NCBI GenBank assembly: GCA_018350325.1
Contig: JAEVLN010000005.1
Span: 1,436,142-1,500,141, forward strand
Source of the DNA: Globodera rostochiensis
Taxonomy: Eukaryota; Nematoda; Chromadorea; Rhabditida; Heteroderidae
Length of the DNA stretch: 64,000 nucleotides
Direction: 5' to 3'
Part shown: one piece after another, positions 41,401 to 52,350 of the stretch
Position numbering within the stretch: position 1 is the first letter of the stretch
Layout of the letters: each line of letters opens with the position of its first letter
Made by a program: the position numbers and the translations under genes
Notes under the pieces: generated by a model
Databases searched by the model: none
What the model saw: the letters and a program-made list of their open reading frames with translations, nothing else
What the model was told of the DNA's origin: nothing

Positions 41401-41760
41401 TTGCCCGGGGTTTCCGGGTACCCCCAGTGTTTTGCATATGCCTCTCTCACAGAGCCACCGTATCTCCCCTCACTTTGCTTTGACTCAGGTAGCCTTCGGC
41501 GGAGTTCCACAGGCCCTTCCTTCGGGTCTCCTTCAACAATCGCCTGGGCCAAGTTTCGGGCTGCCGTCATCGATTTGACGGTCCCTGCCTTCAACAAAAA
41601 CACCGAAAAAAGTGCCTGAAGCGGCGTTTTGACCGCCATTGTCCCAAGTCCAGCCTTTCCAAGCGCCGGGTCGAGTTCCAACATGCTGAGCGCCCCGCAA
41701 AATATGCAAAGCATCGCCAACGAATTCAAAAATCAGTAAAATTATTCGGAATCCGGCAGA
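41401..41760 (-). other. GC-rich coding-like segment, unrecognised
   Basis: The minus strand is open and GC-rich in two frames. One reads MAVKTPLQALFSVFLLKAGT, then MTAARNLAQAIVEGD, LRRRLPESKQSEGRYGG and AYAKHWGYPETPG. The other reads LGPGDC and other blocks. Composition and lack of stops suggest an exon or an exon fragment of an unrelated gene, but I recognise no family and no start or splice sites are certain. It ends in the tandem repeat on the left. Confidence 0.3.
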
Positions 41761-42640
41761 TCCTACGTCACGTAATTCTGTCGAAAAATGCTTGTCCGAC
41801 ATTACCACAACGAACTGAAACATTGTGGGCCGAGAATCTTGGTATCCAAAAATTCGGAAAACTGCAATACCCGAAATTTCACGAAACTAGAAGCTCGAAG
41901 CCGAAGTTTTGCCCAGCCCCATGATTTAGGTGCATTTTTTTGGTTTCCAAATATGTCATCTGAGAAACTTAGTCAATCACCAACATAAAAGTGACTAGAA
42001 GAAAATTAATAAAGACTGATGGATTTTAAAGGTAAAAAATTTGTAATAAAGACGTTTTACTTGCTTGAAGCTTAAATTTTCGGAATTTTGAAAAAGCCGA
42101 GCCAGGGTACCCGGATTTTCTAGCTCAAACAGACCGGACGGAAAAATTTCGGAATACATGTAGTTCTCAGAATTTAGCATACTAGGTTATATACCATTTG
42201 ACTCCACTCTAAGCCTAGCGCACGAATCCGTAGAAATTTTTTTGGCGGAAAGCACTTCAGGCAAGATATGAGCGTGGGACTGAAGCGTCTTTTCCAGTGG
42301 GGACTCAGTTCTCCACTGATAAAAATGGGCAAAACCATTCATGTAGGCTTTCAAAATTACGAATTTGTCGATAGAAATTCAAACGGTTTTTGAATCGGTT
42401 GAAATTTTTGAAAGTTAAAGAAACCCAGCCTTTTTTCACCAAGTAGGTAACTCAAAATCCGGAGAGAATAACTGGGAAAACCCTTGCCTGAAAAATTCGT
42501 TCGGATTCAAAATTTTCGCTCTATCCCTTCCGTGGTGAATATTTATGTTCTCAAAGTTCATTTTTATCGGCTAAGGCAAGGGAGTCCGAGTTTGCAAATC
42601 GACATGTCTAAATCAGTTTTTTCTAAATCAATTGATCATT
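41761..42640. other. No gene; dispersed repeats
   Basis: The stretch 41803-41850 (ACAACGAACTGAAACATTGT) recurs at 44080-44125. The stretch 42185-42420 is the partner of 6815-6995. No exon is supported. Confidence 0.5.
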
Positions 42641-42736
42641 CATTCAAATGTTCCCCGAATTCGAATTCACAATTTCCTGAACATTTGCCGCGGCATTCTC
42701 TTCCACAAAATGTCCATCGACAGAATTTTAATACAA

Positions 42737-43671
42737 TTACTTTTGTTTAAATTGCTTTTTCCATCTAACCAAAGTTCGTATTCCAATTTTCAACATTTTG
42801 GCAATGTCCTCGTCTCTATTTTTAGGATTTTGTTCCTTAATTGCATAATAACGATTCATCAATTCCATTTGTTCGCTGTGGAAATGTTTATGGTTTGGTT
42901 CTGTAAAAGAATTTTAGGTAATTTAAATAAATAAATAAAATTTGTCTCGAAATACTCACTGGTTTGGCCAAGTTCACTTTTCCAATTGTAAATTGTTTTA
43001 AAACTGAGGCCCAACTCTTTCGCGACAGTTTCATCAATTTGATTCGAATAAGAATTTTTGAATCCGGCCCGCGTTAACTCGGCTTTTCTTTGGTCAAATT
43101 TCTCTACCAAATTTTTTTGCTCATTTTTTGGATTTATTTGACTTAAGCCAAATTCTTTTTTCCATTTATATATTTTTGTGCGATTGACTTTTAAATGTTC
43201 AGCAATTTTTCTTTCAATTTGAACCCATTCTTTTTTTGGATATTTTCCTTTTTGCTTAAATTTGTCTTTCATTGAGTGGAATTTGTCGATTATTTTACGT
43301 TTTTGCTTATCTGTAGCAATAAGTTTTTCCCCATTTTTGGCATTATCAGAGTGATCAGACTCTGTGAGAGGATGATTCTGATCAGTTGAATTGGGTTCAA
43401 TTTGTCCAAGCTGATCAGTTGAATTGGGTTCAATTTGTCCAATTTGGGTGTTTTGCCGGTCGATTTGGTGATGGACATTTTGTCCAAAGTTTGTTGGCGC
43501 CGGCATTTTCAAATCTTCGGCGGCTTCATCTTTGTCCCACCAGCCTTCTCCGAATATTTCATCAAATGTTTTGAGGGGCGTTTCCTCCAATTTTACTTTT
43601 ACGGATTCGGCTTTGTCCAGTGAATTTGTTGCAAATAATGAGATTATAATTAAAATCCAAAATTCTTCCAT
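42737..43671 (-). CDS. Secreted tandem-HTH protein, copy I (tail truncated)
   Basis: Exon 1 is 43671-42960 and exon 2 is 42900-42737, with a 59-bp intron, giving about 291 residues. Signal peptide MEEFWILIIISLFATNS is followed by LKTFDEIFGEGWWDKDEAAED. Two NSTDQ units, a short 11-residue one (LGQIEPNSTDQ) and a full one, make the linker. Module 1 carries IAEHLKVNRTKIYKWKKEF, module 2 IDETVAKELGLSFKTIYNWKSEL, and module 3 DEDIAKMLKIGIRTLVRWKKQF. Exon 2 then reaches a TAA at 42737-42739 in place of RQQFHPNSVDG. The tail sequence (GHFVEENAAANVQ...) survives untranslated to about 42650. All three modules remain intact. The 5' flank is nearly the same as that of copy G. Confidence 0.78.
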
Positions 43672-43674
43672 TTT

Positions 43675-44010
43675 ATTTGGTCAAAAAAACCTCTAAATTT
43701 ATGGGCATTTATATGAAATTCCAATTAATTTTTTACTGAAATTCGATATGGAAAACTTTGCCAATTATTTTTGTTTAAATAAATCTGTCAAAATTTTCTT
43801 AAATAAAGAATAATAAAATAATCAACTTTTTCTTTTTTTAAATAATAAATAGTAATAATAAAAAAAATTGAAAGTAATAGTGACAGGCCGCAATTGAATG
43901 TGCATTTATTATATAAATATTATTAATAATTGCTTAACTGAATCAATAATATTCATGACATTTCCTACTCCATAATAATCATCATTTTATAAAAATGGCA
44001 ATCGATTGTG
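43675..44010 (-). promoter_or_regulatory. Conserved upstream block of HTH copy I
   Basis: Inverted equivalent of 35853-36185: TTTATATGAAATTCCAATTA, TTTGTTTAAATAAATCTGTC, GAATCAATAATATTCATGAC, CATTTTATAAAAATGGCAAT and CGATTGTGAATAG in order away from the gene. Confidence 0.5.
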
Positions 44011-44394
44011 AATAGAAAAATATTTATATAAATTACTTTATAAAGCTAAACTCCTCTATGGGTGAGATTAGCTCAAATTACGACAACGAACTGAAACATT
44101 GTGGGCTCAGAATCTTGGTTTTTTTGAAAATTTTTAAAAAGTCGATCCTTAGGGGTGTAGTTTTGGTTTTTATTGCATTTTTATTAAGGAATTTTTGAAA
44201 AATGGCGAAATATGGATAAAAATTGCGAAATATGGAAAAATATGGATTATAAAATGGGCTCTAGAAGCTCCAACCAAGGTTAAAAACATCATTTATGGTA
44301 TTTATACGCTGTTCCGAGTGCGCAAAAAACAAAAATGGATTTCCATATAATTTGTGGCCCTATCAATCACCAACATAAAAGTGGACTACCAGGG

Positions 44395-45465
44395 ATGGAA
44401 ATCGCTAAAAACTTTGTCTTCATTTGTGGTGTAAATGTTAACAGAAGCGGAAAAAAAGTTACTTATTCTTCAGGGAAAATTATAAAAATTTTTTCGTTTA
44501 AGTGAAAATTCCGGTGAGGACATAAAATCTTGCAAAGAAATAGACAAAGAAATCGCTGAAAGATTTGGTGTAAATGTCGCTTTAAAGTTTAAACATATTG
44601 ATTTGGACAGTTAATTATTTATCCACTTCATTTTAATCTTTCCAGATTTTTCGGCAAAGAGTGTACTTCGACAGTGGACGATTTCGACAGTAATCCAAAA
44701 TTTAAAAAAATATAAATCACTTAGTGAAGAATTGCAATCCTAAAGTACTTTAAAAATGAATCATTTTAAAAGCGTAGGTGGAGAGCGCATGAGTGGAGGA
44801 ATTCAAGCGGGTCACGATCCTGTAAATCAGCAACAAGAGCCTCTAAATTTTAGTCCTGTAGAATGTACTGTGCTTTTCGAGTGTCATAAGGTCCAGCCGT
44901 CAGCAGGTGCCCTTGAAAGTTAGTTACAATATGTTGCCAAGTTTTGTCTTCTTCAACCATCATCATGCAAATTAACTCGCCCGTTGCAAACTTTTGAGGC
45001 GATCATTCCAGGCGCTGTGCCAACTCTTAGCCCGAATCGCTTCAAAGAATCGTGTGTACGTCGCAAATGTTTTGTTTGCCAGTAAACCGTAGACCACAGG
45101 TACTGCACAACGATCAATCATTTTAATTTGTCTAGTTACTTTTTAATGTGTTTGTAGAACCTAAAAACTAAACCAAAAAGGTTAGGATTTTTTTGGACAT
45201 TATTTCTTGTTTTCCTCACACACCCCCACAGCGAACAAAAGGAATTGATGAAACGTTATTATGAAATTAAAGACCAAAATCTAAAACTAGAGACGAGGAA
45301 ATTGTTAAAAGGTTGAAAATTGGAAAACCACTTTGTATACATGGAAAAAGCAATTTAAACGACAGCAATTTCATCAAAATTCTGTCGAAGGACATTCTGT
45401 GGAAGAGAATGCAGCGGCAAATGTTCAGGAAATTGGAAACTTGAATTCGTGGTCATTTAAATGAA
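44395..45465 (+). pseudogene. Four-module HTH subtype, decayed copy J
   Basis: The stretch 44511-44614 encodes SENSGEDIKSCKEIDKEIAE and RFGVNV, the extra module found in the genes at 52351 and 63374, then a stop. About 600 bp of unrelated DNA follows. The stretch 45214-45465 is a frameshifted last module (SEQKELMKRYYEIK, then a lost base near 45280) plus the tail HSVEENAAANVQEIGN. No exon 1 is present. Confidence 0.7.
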
Positions 45466-45575
45466 ACGGATATCCGCGGATATTTCCGGATACGGACGGA
45501 TACGGATATGAAAAAAATCCACTTATCCGGATATATGCGCTGTATATCCGCGGATATACGGACACGCTTTTTGTA
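45466..45575. repeat. GGATATCCGCGG palindromes (hAT-like fragment)
   Basis: Same motifs as the subterminal regions of the hAT-like element at 1571-2525 (CGGATATCCGCGGATATTTC). No terminus or target duplication is visible. Confidence 0.5.
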
Positions 45576-45889
45576 TGACTGCGACACGCCGACTTTCACC
45601 ATATAATTGAAATTTTAAATACTGTACTTGTATTTTTCCTGTAGGTACGGATTTTGCAGAGACTAAACGCCAAAAATTACAAAATAATCCCTAAAAAATC
45701 CTAAAATAATTCAAAATAGTCACAAAAAAAGCCCTAAACAACCATTTCGATCGAATTTGAATTCCGGTAAAGGGACGGCTGGCTCGTAAATTATCTTTAT
45801 TCCGGAATTTTCAAAATTAAATTACGCCTTCCGGAATCGTCAATTTTTTAATAGTCTAATTCCGGAATTCTTTAATATTTACGCTGATC

Positions 45890-46190
45890 AGATTCTGTGA
45901 TGCGGGGATTCTGATCAGTTGAATTGGGTTTAATATCCGTACAATTATTTGATGAAATATTCGGAGAAGGATGGTGGGGACAATGACAAAGCCGACGAAT
46001 GCGATAAATTAACGCTTGAACAAAATGTCCATCACCAAATTGAAACATCCAACTTGCACTGAACCCAATTCAACTGATCAGAATCCCCGCATTACAGAGT
46101 CTGATCACTCTGGACAAATTAAACCCAATTCATCTGATCAGAATCACCGCATTAAAGAGTCTGATCACTCTGGACAACAATTCAACTGAT
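45890..46190 (+). pseudogene. Tandem-HTH family, N-terminal fragment K1
   Basis: This encodes QLFDEIFGEGWWG, where an extra G (TGGTGGGGACAATG) shifts the frame. HHQIE and two degenerate linker repeats with CATTACAGAGTCTGATCACT follow. The signal peptide and all HTH modules are absent. The 255-bp core is almost identical to 47156-47410, including the shared frameshift. Confidence 0.75.
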
Positions 46191-47090
46191 AGACAAGCGA
46201 AAATGTTAATTTTTACCGAATGTTTAGATGAAAAAGTTTTGCCAAATCTTTTTTAATTTTTCAATCGCTAAATATATTAATTTTATGAATGCTCTTTCGG
46301 CTTCTCTCATGATTCCCTATTCATAGGTTAAAACCTGAAAATCTCAGCTCTACAAATAAACGTTGCTGGAGTATGAAATGACCATTCAGCAAGCAAAACC
46401 CCTGGAAACGTGCTTTATATGACTTTTAAAAAATCTTGTATTTTTTCAAAAAAAAAAAAGGGGGGGGGGGAGCCAGAGCACAGTATTACCCGAAAATGTT
46501 CATTTTTACCAAAAGTTTATAAATATTTTTATTAAAAAATATGTAAATTTTATATGAAAAGTTTTGCCAATTAATATATTTTTCCCTCGCTAAATAAATA
46601 TTATGCACAATTTAAAAATGTTATAAAAAATTAATTTTTCGAACAAAAATAGTCCAAATGCCATGTTTTAATGTCCAATTGGCATTGAGGGCGCGCCCGG
46701 GCCAGCGCACCGGGCGCCCACGGATTGTCTGGCCAACCCGGCTCTACCGGTTTCAAGGGCATTTGCACTAAATACTGTGCCACTGACGGCGGCATTTTTT
46801 TCGAGGATGGCACACGACGGTGATCAGCAGAGACCACCGATAATCAAGCGATCGAAAACAAAAATTTTGGTTTTTTTTTTTCATTTGACTATAAACAACG
46901 ATCGCCATTTTTATGAAATGGTGAATATTATTGAAAAGAAAAATATTTAATGAGACGTAGGAATATTGATTTGCTTCCGGTTCAAAAGGTTTGGGAAATA
47001 TTATGAGATGCCATAAATTTTAATTCGGATGAGATAATTATTAAAAAATATTTGAATGAATGCCCATTTCAATTGCTTGCTGAATAAAAT
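46191..47090. other. No gene; upstream-block copy 46890-47090
   Basis: The stretch 46200-46880 has poly-A and a run of G near 46450-46470 and no supported exon. A minus-strand frame at 46631-46837 is GC-rich but unrecognised. The stretch 46890-47090 is the conserved HTH-family upstream block (CGATCGCCATTTTTATGAAA, GAATATTGATTTGCTTCCGG) leading to fragment K2. Confidence 0.5.
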
Positions 47091-47410
47091 GGAAAAGTTT
47101 TGTATTTTTATGTTAGTCTTAATTTTTGCAACAAATTCATTCGAAAAAGCCGAATCCGTACAAATATTTGATGAAATATTCGGAGAAGGATGGTGGGGAC
47201 AATGACAAAGCCGACGAATGCGATAAATTAACGCTTGAACAAAATGTCCATCACCAAATTGAAACATCCAACTTGCACTGAACCCAATTCAACTGATCAG
47301 AATCCCCGCATTACAGAGTCTGATCACTCTGGACAAATTAAACCCAATTCATCTGATCAGAATCACCGCATTAAAGAGTCTGATCACTCTGGACAACAAT
47401 TCAACTGATC
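47091..47410 (+). pseudogene. Tandem-HTH family, N-terminal fragment K2
   Basis: ATG at 47091 starts MEKFCIFMLVLIFATNSFEK, an altered signal peptide. QIFDEIFGEGWWG follows and then the same one-base insertion as K1, giving a stop. The linker repeats continue out of frame to about 47408, where the similarity ends. No HTH module. Confidence 0.8.
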
Positions 47411-47578
47411 AAAATCCTTTTGGTGACACTTTTTACAATGCCTTGCGTGTAGCGTTAAATACATAGAAGCGAATTTTAAATAATACAAAAAAATTGGTTT
47501 GGGTATCAATTATAGATATCGAGAAAGAAGTGAATTGTCAATTGCCTATTGACGAATCGTTTCATTCGCTTAGCAACA

Positions 47579-48294
47579 TTACCATTCAAATACTCCCCGA
47601 ATTCGAGTTCCCAATTTTCTGAACATTTGAGCCGTCATTATTTTCCACAGAATGCCCATCGACAGAAATTGGACAAAATTGCTGTCGTTTAAATGCCTTT
47701 TCCATCTAACCAAAGTATCAATTCCAATATTCAATATTTTAATAATGTCCACGTCTCTACTTTTAGGGTTGTTGCCCTTAATTTCATAATAACGTTTCAT
47801 CAGTAATTCCTTTTGTTTGTCATGGGCGTATTTATTCGCTGCTGTAAAAGGATTTTTAATTAATATAATAAATAAAATTGGGCTCAAATACTCACTGGTT
47901 TGGCCAAGTTTTCGTTTCCAATTGTAAAAGAGGAGGATTCTGATCAGTAGAATTGGGTTCAATTTGTCCAAGCTGATAGTTGAATTGGGTTCAATTTGTC
48001 CAAGCTGATCAGTTGAATTGGGTTCAATTTGTCCAAGCTGATCAGTTGAATTGAGTTCAATTTGTCCAAGCTGGGTGTTCTGCCGGTCGATTTGGTGATG
48101 GACATTTTGTCCAAAGTTTCTTGGCGCCGGCTTTTTCAAATCTTCGGCGGCTTCACTTTTGTCCCACCAGCCTTCTCCGAATATTTCATCAAATGTTTTG
48201 AGTGGCAATTCCTCCAATTTTACTTTTACGGTTTAGCTTTTTCGAGTGAATTTGTTGAAATGAAACCCACCAAAATTAAAATCCAAAATTCCAT
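47579..48294 (-). pseudogene. Tandem-HTH family, broken copy L
   Basis: ATG at 48294 starts MEFWILILVGFISTNS, but a base loss after EKAKP creates a stop. The frame then resumes as LPLKTFDEIFGEGWWDKSEA. Three to four short NSTDQ units follow, one with a frameshift near 47977. An internal deletion removes module 1 and almost all of module 2, leaving only YNWKRKLGQT. The donor, intron and exon 2 (module 3, VDIIKILNIGIDTLVRWKRH) remain, then a frameshift enters the tail. Confidence 0.78.
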
Positions 48295-49034
48295 TTTATT
48301 TGGGCAATAAAAAACCTCTGAAATTAGGGGCATTTATTTAAAATTCTAATATTTTATAATAAACGGTAAATTCGAATGTAAAAGGTTGACAATTCATTTT
48401 GGGTTAAAAAATTTCTATCAAAAATTTTCTTAAGTTTTAAAGAATAATAATTTAAATTTTTACAATAATAAAATTTTATTTATCTTTGATAAAAAAAATA
48501 TTGAAGAAATAATGACAGCCCATAAAATAATAAATCATATTCGTAATAATAATCTTACCCAAATCGATGTTCTTGACATCTCATAAAATTTTTCCTACAT
48601 TAGTTAATAAATGGCGATCGATTGTGAATAGCCAAAATAAAAAACATTTAAATAATTATAAAGATAAAAAATTACTCTTTGTAAAGTTTCACAAATTTTT
48701 CAAATAATAATAATTATTTTATCTTCGATAAAAAATTATTGAAAGTAATAAATGACAGCCCACAATTCAAAATGTGCATTTAAAGTATTATATTAAATCA
48801 TATTCTTTAATAATTATCTCGCCCCAAATCAATATTCCGCTTTTGAACCTGGACCAAATCAATATCCTGACATCTCATAAAATATGAACCGGGACCAAAT
48901 CAATTCTAACATTCTCATAAATACTTTTTACGCACAAATGCGTATAAGCGTCATGTCGTCGTAACTCAATTAGCTTGCGCTCACGCGCACCTTTTTAATT
49001 TATTTTCGTCTTTAAATTTTACAGTTATCGGAAC
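48295..49034. other. Duplicated upstream-block DNA, no gene
   Basis: Two or three partial, inverted copies of the HTH-family upstream block are seen (about 48480-48640 and 48725-48920), with AATCAATATTCC and ATTTTATAATAAA motifs and AACCGGGACCAAATCAAT. No coding sequence is attached to the second. Confidence 0.5.
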
Positions 49035-51970
49035 TCAATCCAATATTAAAAAACACAAAAGTTTATGGAATCAGAAATGCACTCAATAGAAAAAACTCTA
49101 CCCGATATTAAAAAACACAAAAGTTTATGAAATCAGAAATGCAATCAATAGAAAAAACTCAACCCATTATTAAAAAACACAAAAGTTTATGAAATCAGAA
49201 ATGCAATCAACGAAAAAACTCAACCCAATATTAAAAAACACAAAAGTTTATAGAATCAGAAATGCAATCAATAGAAAAAAACTTAACCCAATATTAAAAA
49301 ACACAAAAGTTTATGGAATCAGAAATGCAATCAATAGAAAAAACTCAACCCAATATTAAAAAACACAAAAGTTTATGAAATCAGAAATGCAATCAATAGA
49401 AAACTCGACGCAATATTAAAAAACACAAAAGTTTATAGAATCAGAAATGCAATCAATAGAAAAAAACTTAACCCAATATTAAAAAACACAAAAGTTTATG
49501 GAATCAGAAATGCACTCAATAGAAAAAACTCAACCCAATATTAAAAAACACAAAAGTTTATGAAATCAGAAATGCAATCAATAGAAAACTCGACGCAATA
49601 TTAAAAAACACAAAAGTTTATAGAATCAGAAATGCAATCAATAGAAAAAAACTTAAACCAATATTAAAAAACACAAAAGTTTATGGAATCAGAAATGCAC
49701 TCAATAGAAAAAACTCAATCCAATATTAAAAAACACAAAAGTTTATGGAATCAGAAATGCACTCAATAGAAAAAACTCAACCCAATATTAAAAAACACAA
49801 AAGTTTATAGAATCAGAAATGCAATCAATAGAAAAAACTCTACCCGATATTAAAAAACACAAAAGTTTATGAAATCAGAAATGCAATCAATAGAAAAAAC
49901 TCAACCCATTATTAAAAAACACAAAAGTTTATGAAATCAGAAATGCAATCAACGAAAAAACTCAACCCAATATTAAAAAACACAAAAGTTTATAGAATCA
50001 GAAATGCAATCAATAGAAAAAAACTTAACCCAATATTAAAAAACACAAAAGTTTATGGAATCAGAAATGCAATCAATAGAAAAAACTCAACCCAATATTA
50101 AAAAACACAAAAGTTTATGAAATCAGAAATGCAATCAATAGAAAACTCGACGCAATATTAAAAAACACAAAAGTTTATAGAATCAGAAATGCAATCAATA
50201 GAAAAAAACTTAACCCAATATTAAAAAACACAAAAGTTTATGGAATCAGAAATGCACTCAATAGAAAAAACTCAACCCAATATTAAAAAACACAAAAGTT
50301 TATGAAATCAGAAATGCAATCAATAGAAAACTCGACGCAATATTAAAAAACACAAAAGTTTATAGAATCAGAAATGCAATCAATAGAAAAAACTTAACCC
50401 AATATTAAAAAACACAAAAGTTTATGGAATCAGAAATGCACTCAATAGAAAAAACTCAACCCAATATTAAAAAACACAAAAGTTTATGAAATCAGAAATG
50501 CAATCAATAGAAAACTCGACGCAATATTAAAAAACACAAAAGTTTATAGAATCAGAAATGCAATCAATAGAAAAAAACTTAACCCAATATTAAAAAACAC
50601 AAAAGTTTATGGAATCAGAAATGCACTCAATAGAAAAAACTCAATCCAATATTAAAAAACACAAAAGTTTATGGAATCAGAAATGCACTCAATAGAAAAA
50701 ACTCAACCCAATATTAAAAAACACAAAAGTTTATAGAATCAGAAATGCAATCAATAGAAAAAAACTCAACCCAATATTAAAAAACACAAAAGTTTATGAA
50801 ATCAGAAATGCAATCAACGAAAAAACTCAACCCAATATTAAAAAACACAAAAGTTTATGAAATCAGAAATGCAATCAATAGAAAAAACTCAACCCAATAT
50901 TAAAAAACACAAAAGTTTATGGAAACAGAAATGCATTCAATAGAAAACTCGACGCAATATTAAAAAACACAAAAGTTTATAGAATCAGAAATGCAATCAA
51001 TAGAAAAAAACTTAACCCAATATTAAAAAACACAAAAGTTTATGGAATCAGAAATGCACTCAATAGAAAAAACTCAATCCAATATTAAAAAACACAAAAG
51101 TTTATGGAATCAGAAATGCACTCAATAGAAAAAACTCAACACAATATTAAAAAACACAAAAGTTTATAGAATCAGAAATGCAATCAATAGAAAAAAACTC
51201 AACCCAATATTAAAAAACACAAAAGTTTATGAAATCAGAAATGCAATCAACGAAAAAACTCAACCCAATATTAAAAAACACAAAAGTTTATGAAATCAGA
51301 AATGCAATCAATAGAAAAAACTCAACCCAATATTAAAAAACACAAAAGTTTATGGAAACAGAAATGCATTCAATAGAAAAAACTCAACCCAATATTAAAA
51401 AACACAAAAGTTTATGGAATCATAAATGCAATCAATAGAAAAAACTCAACCCAATATTAAAAAACACAAAAGTTTATGGAATCAGAAATGCAATCAATAG
51501 AAAAAAACTCAACCCAATATTAAAAAACACAAAAGTTTATGAAATCAGAATGCAATCAATAGAAAACTCGACGCAATATTAAAAAACACAAAAGTTTATG
51601 GAAACAGAAATGCATTCAATAGAAAAAACTCAACCCAATATTAAAAAACACAAAAGTTTATGGAATCAGAAATGCACTCAATAGAAAAAACTCAACCCAA
51701 TATTAAAAAACACAAAAGTTTATGGAATCAGAAATGCAATCAATAGAAAAAAACTCAACCCAATATTAAAAAACACAAAAGTTTATGAAATCAGAAATGC
51801 AATCAACGAAAAAACTCAACCCAATATTAAAAAACACAAAAGTTTATGAAATCAGAAATGCAATCAATAGAAAACTCGACGCAATATTAAAAAACACAAA
51901 AGTTTATGGAAACAGAAATGCATTCAATAGAAAAAACTCTACCCAATATTAAAAAACACAAAAGTTTATG
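49035..51970. repeat. 2.9-kb satellite, 62-bp unit
   Basis: About 48 copies of a unit built on AATATTAAAAAACACAAAAG plus TTTATGGAATCAGAAATGCA plus CTCAATAGAAAAAACTCAAC. Variants differ at TATGG/TATGA/TATAG, at GCAATC/GCACTC and in a 4-bp shorter CTCGACG form. The rare variant CTCTACCCGATATT at about 49095 and 49837 is followed by the same order of variants, pointing to a 12-unit (about 744 bp) higher-order duplication. No coding capacity. Confidence 0.95.
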
Positions 51971-52345
51971 GGTTAAAATGGAGCGCACCCCAAAAAACCC
52001 AAAAAACAAAAAATGACCAAAACTTTTGTACAAATATTTGTTTGGTCTTAGTTTTCGTTCTCTAATAATAATCGGTGAATGCCTTACTTTTTACAAAAGT
52101 GACCACACGGAAAAGGATGGGGAGGGAACTAACTACAAGTGTTGCACGAGACCCAAAATTCCCCGATATTCGAGACTCGATACCGGACTCTCGTGCAAAA
52201 AAGTGAAATGTCGAATTTTCGACTGACTAATCGTTCATCATTTTCCCCATCGTTTCATTCAAATACTTCCCGAATTTGAGTTATCAATTTACTGAACATT
52301 TTCCGCGGCATTCTCTTCCACAGAATGTCCAATGACAGAATTTGA
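51971..52345. other. No gene; short TCTCGG-family element fragment
   Basis: The stretch 52143-52192 starts TTGCACGAGACCC and ends GGACTCTCGTGCA, an extremely short relative of the hAT-like element at 5633-6755. It may be a near-minimal deletion derivative; no target duplication was confirmed. Confidence 0.45.
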
Positions 52346-52350
52346 ATGAA

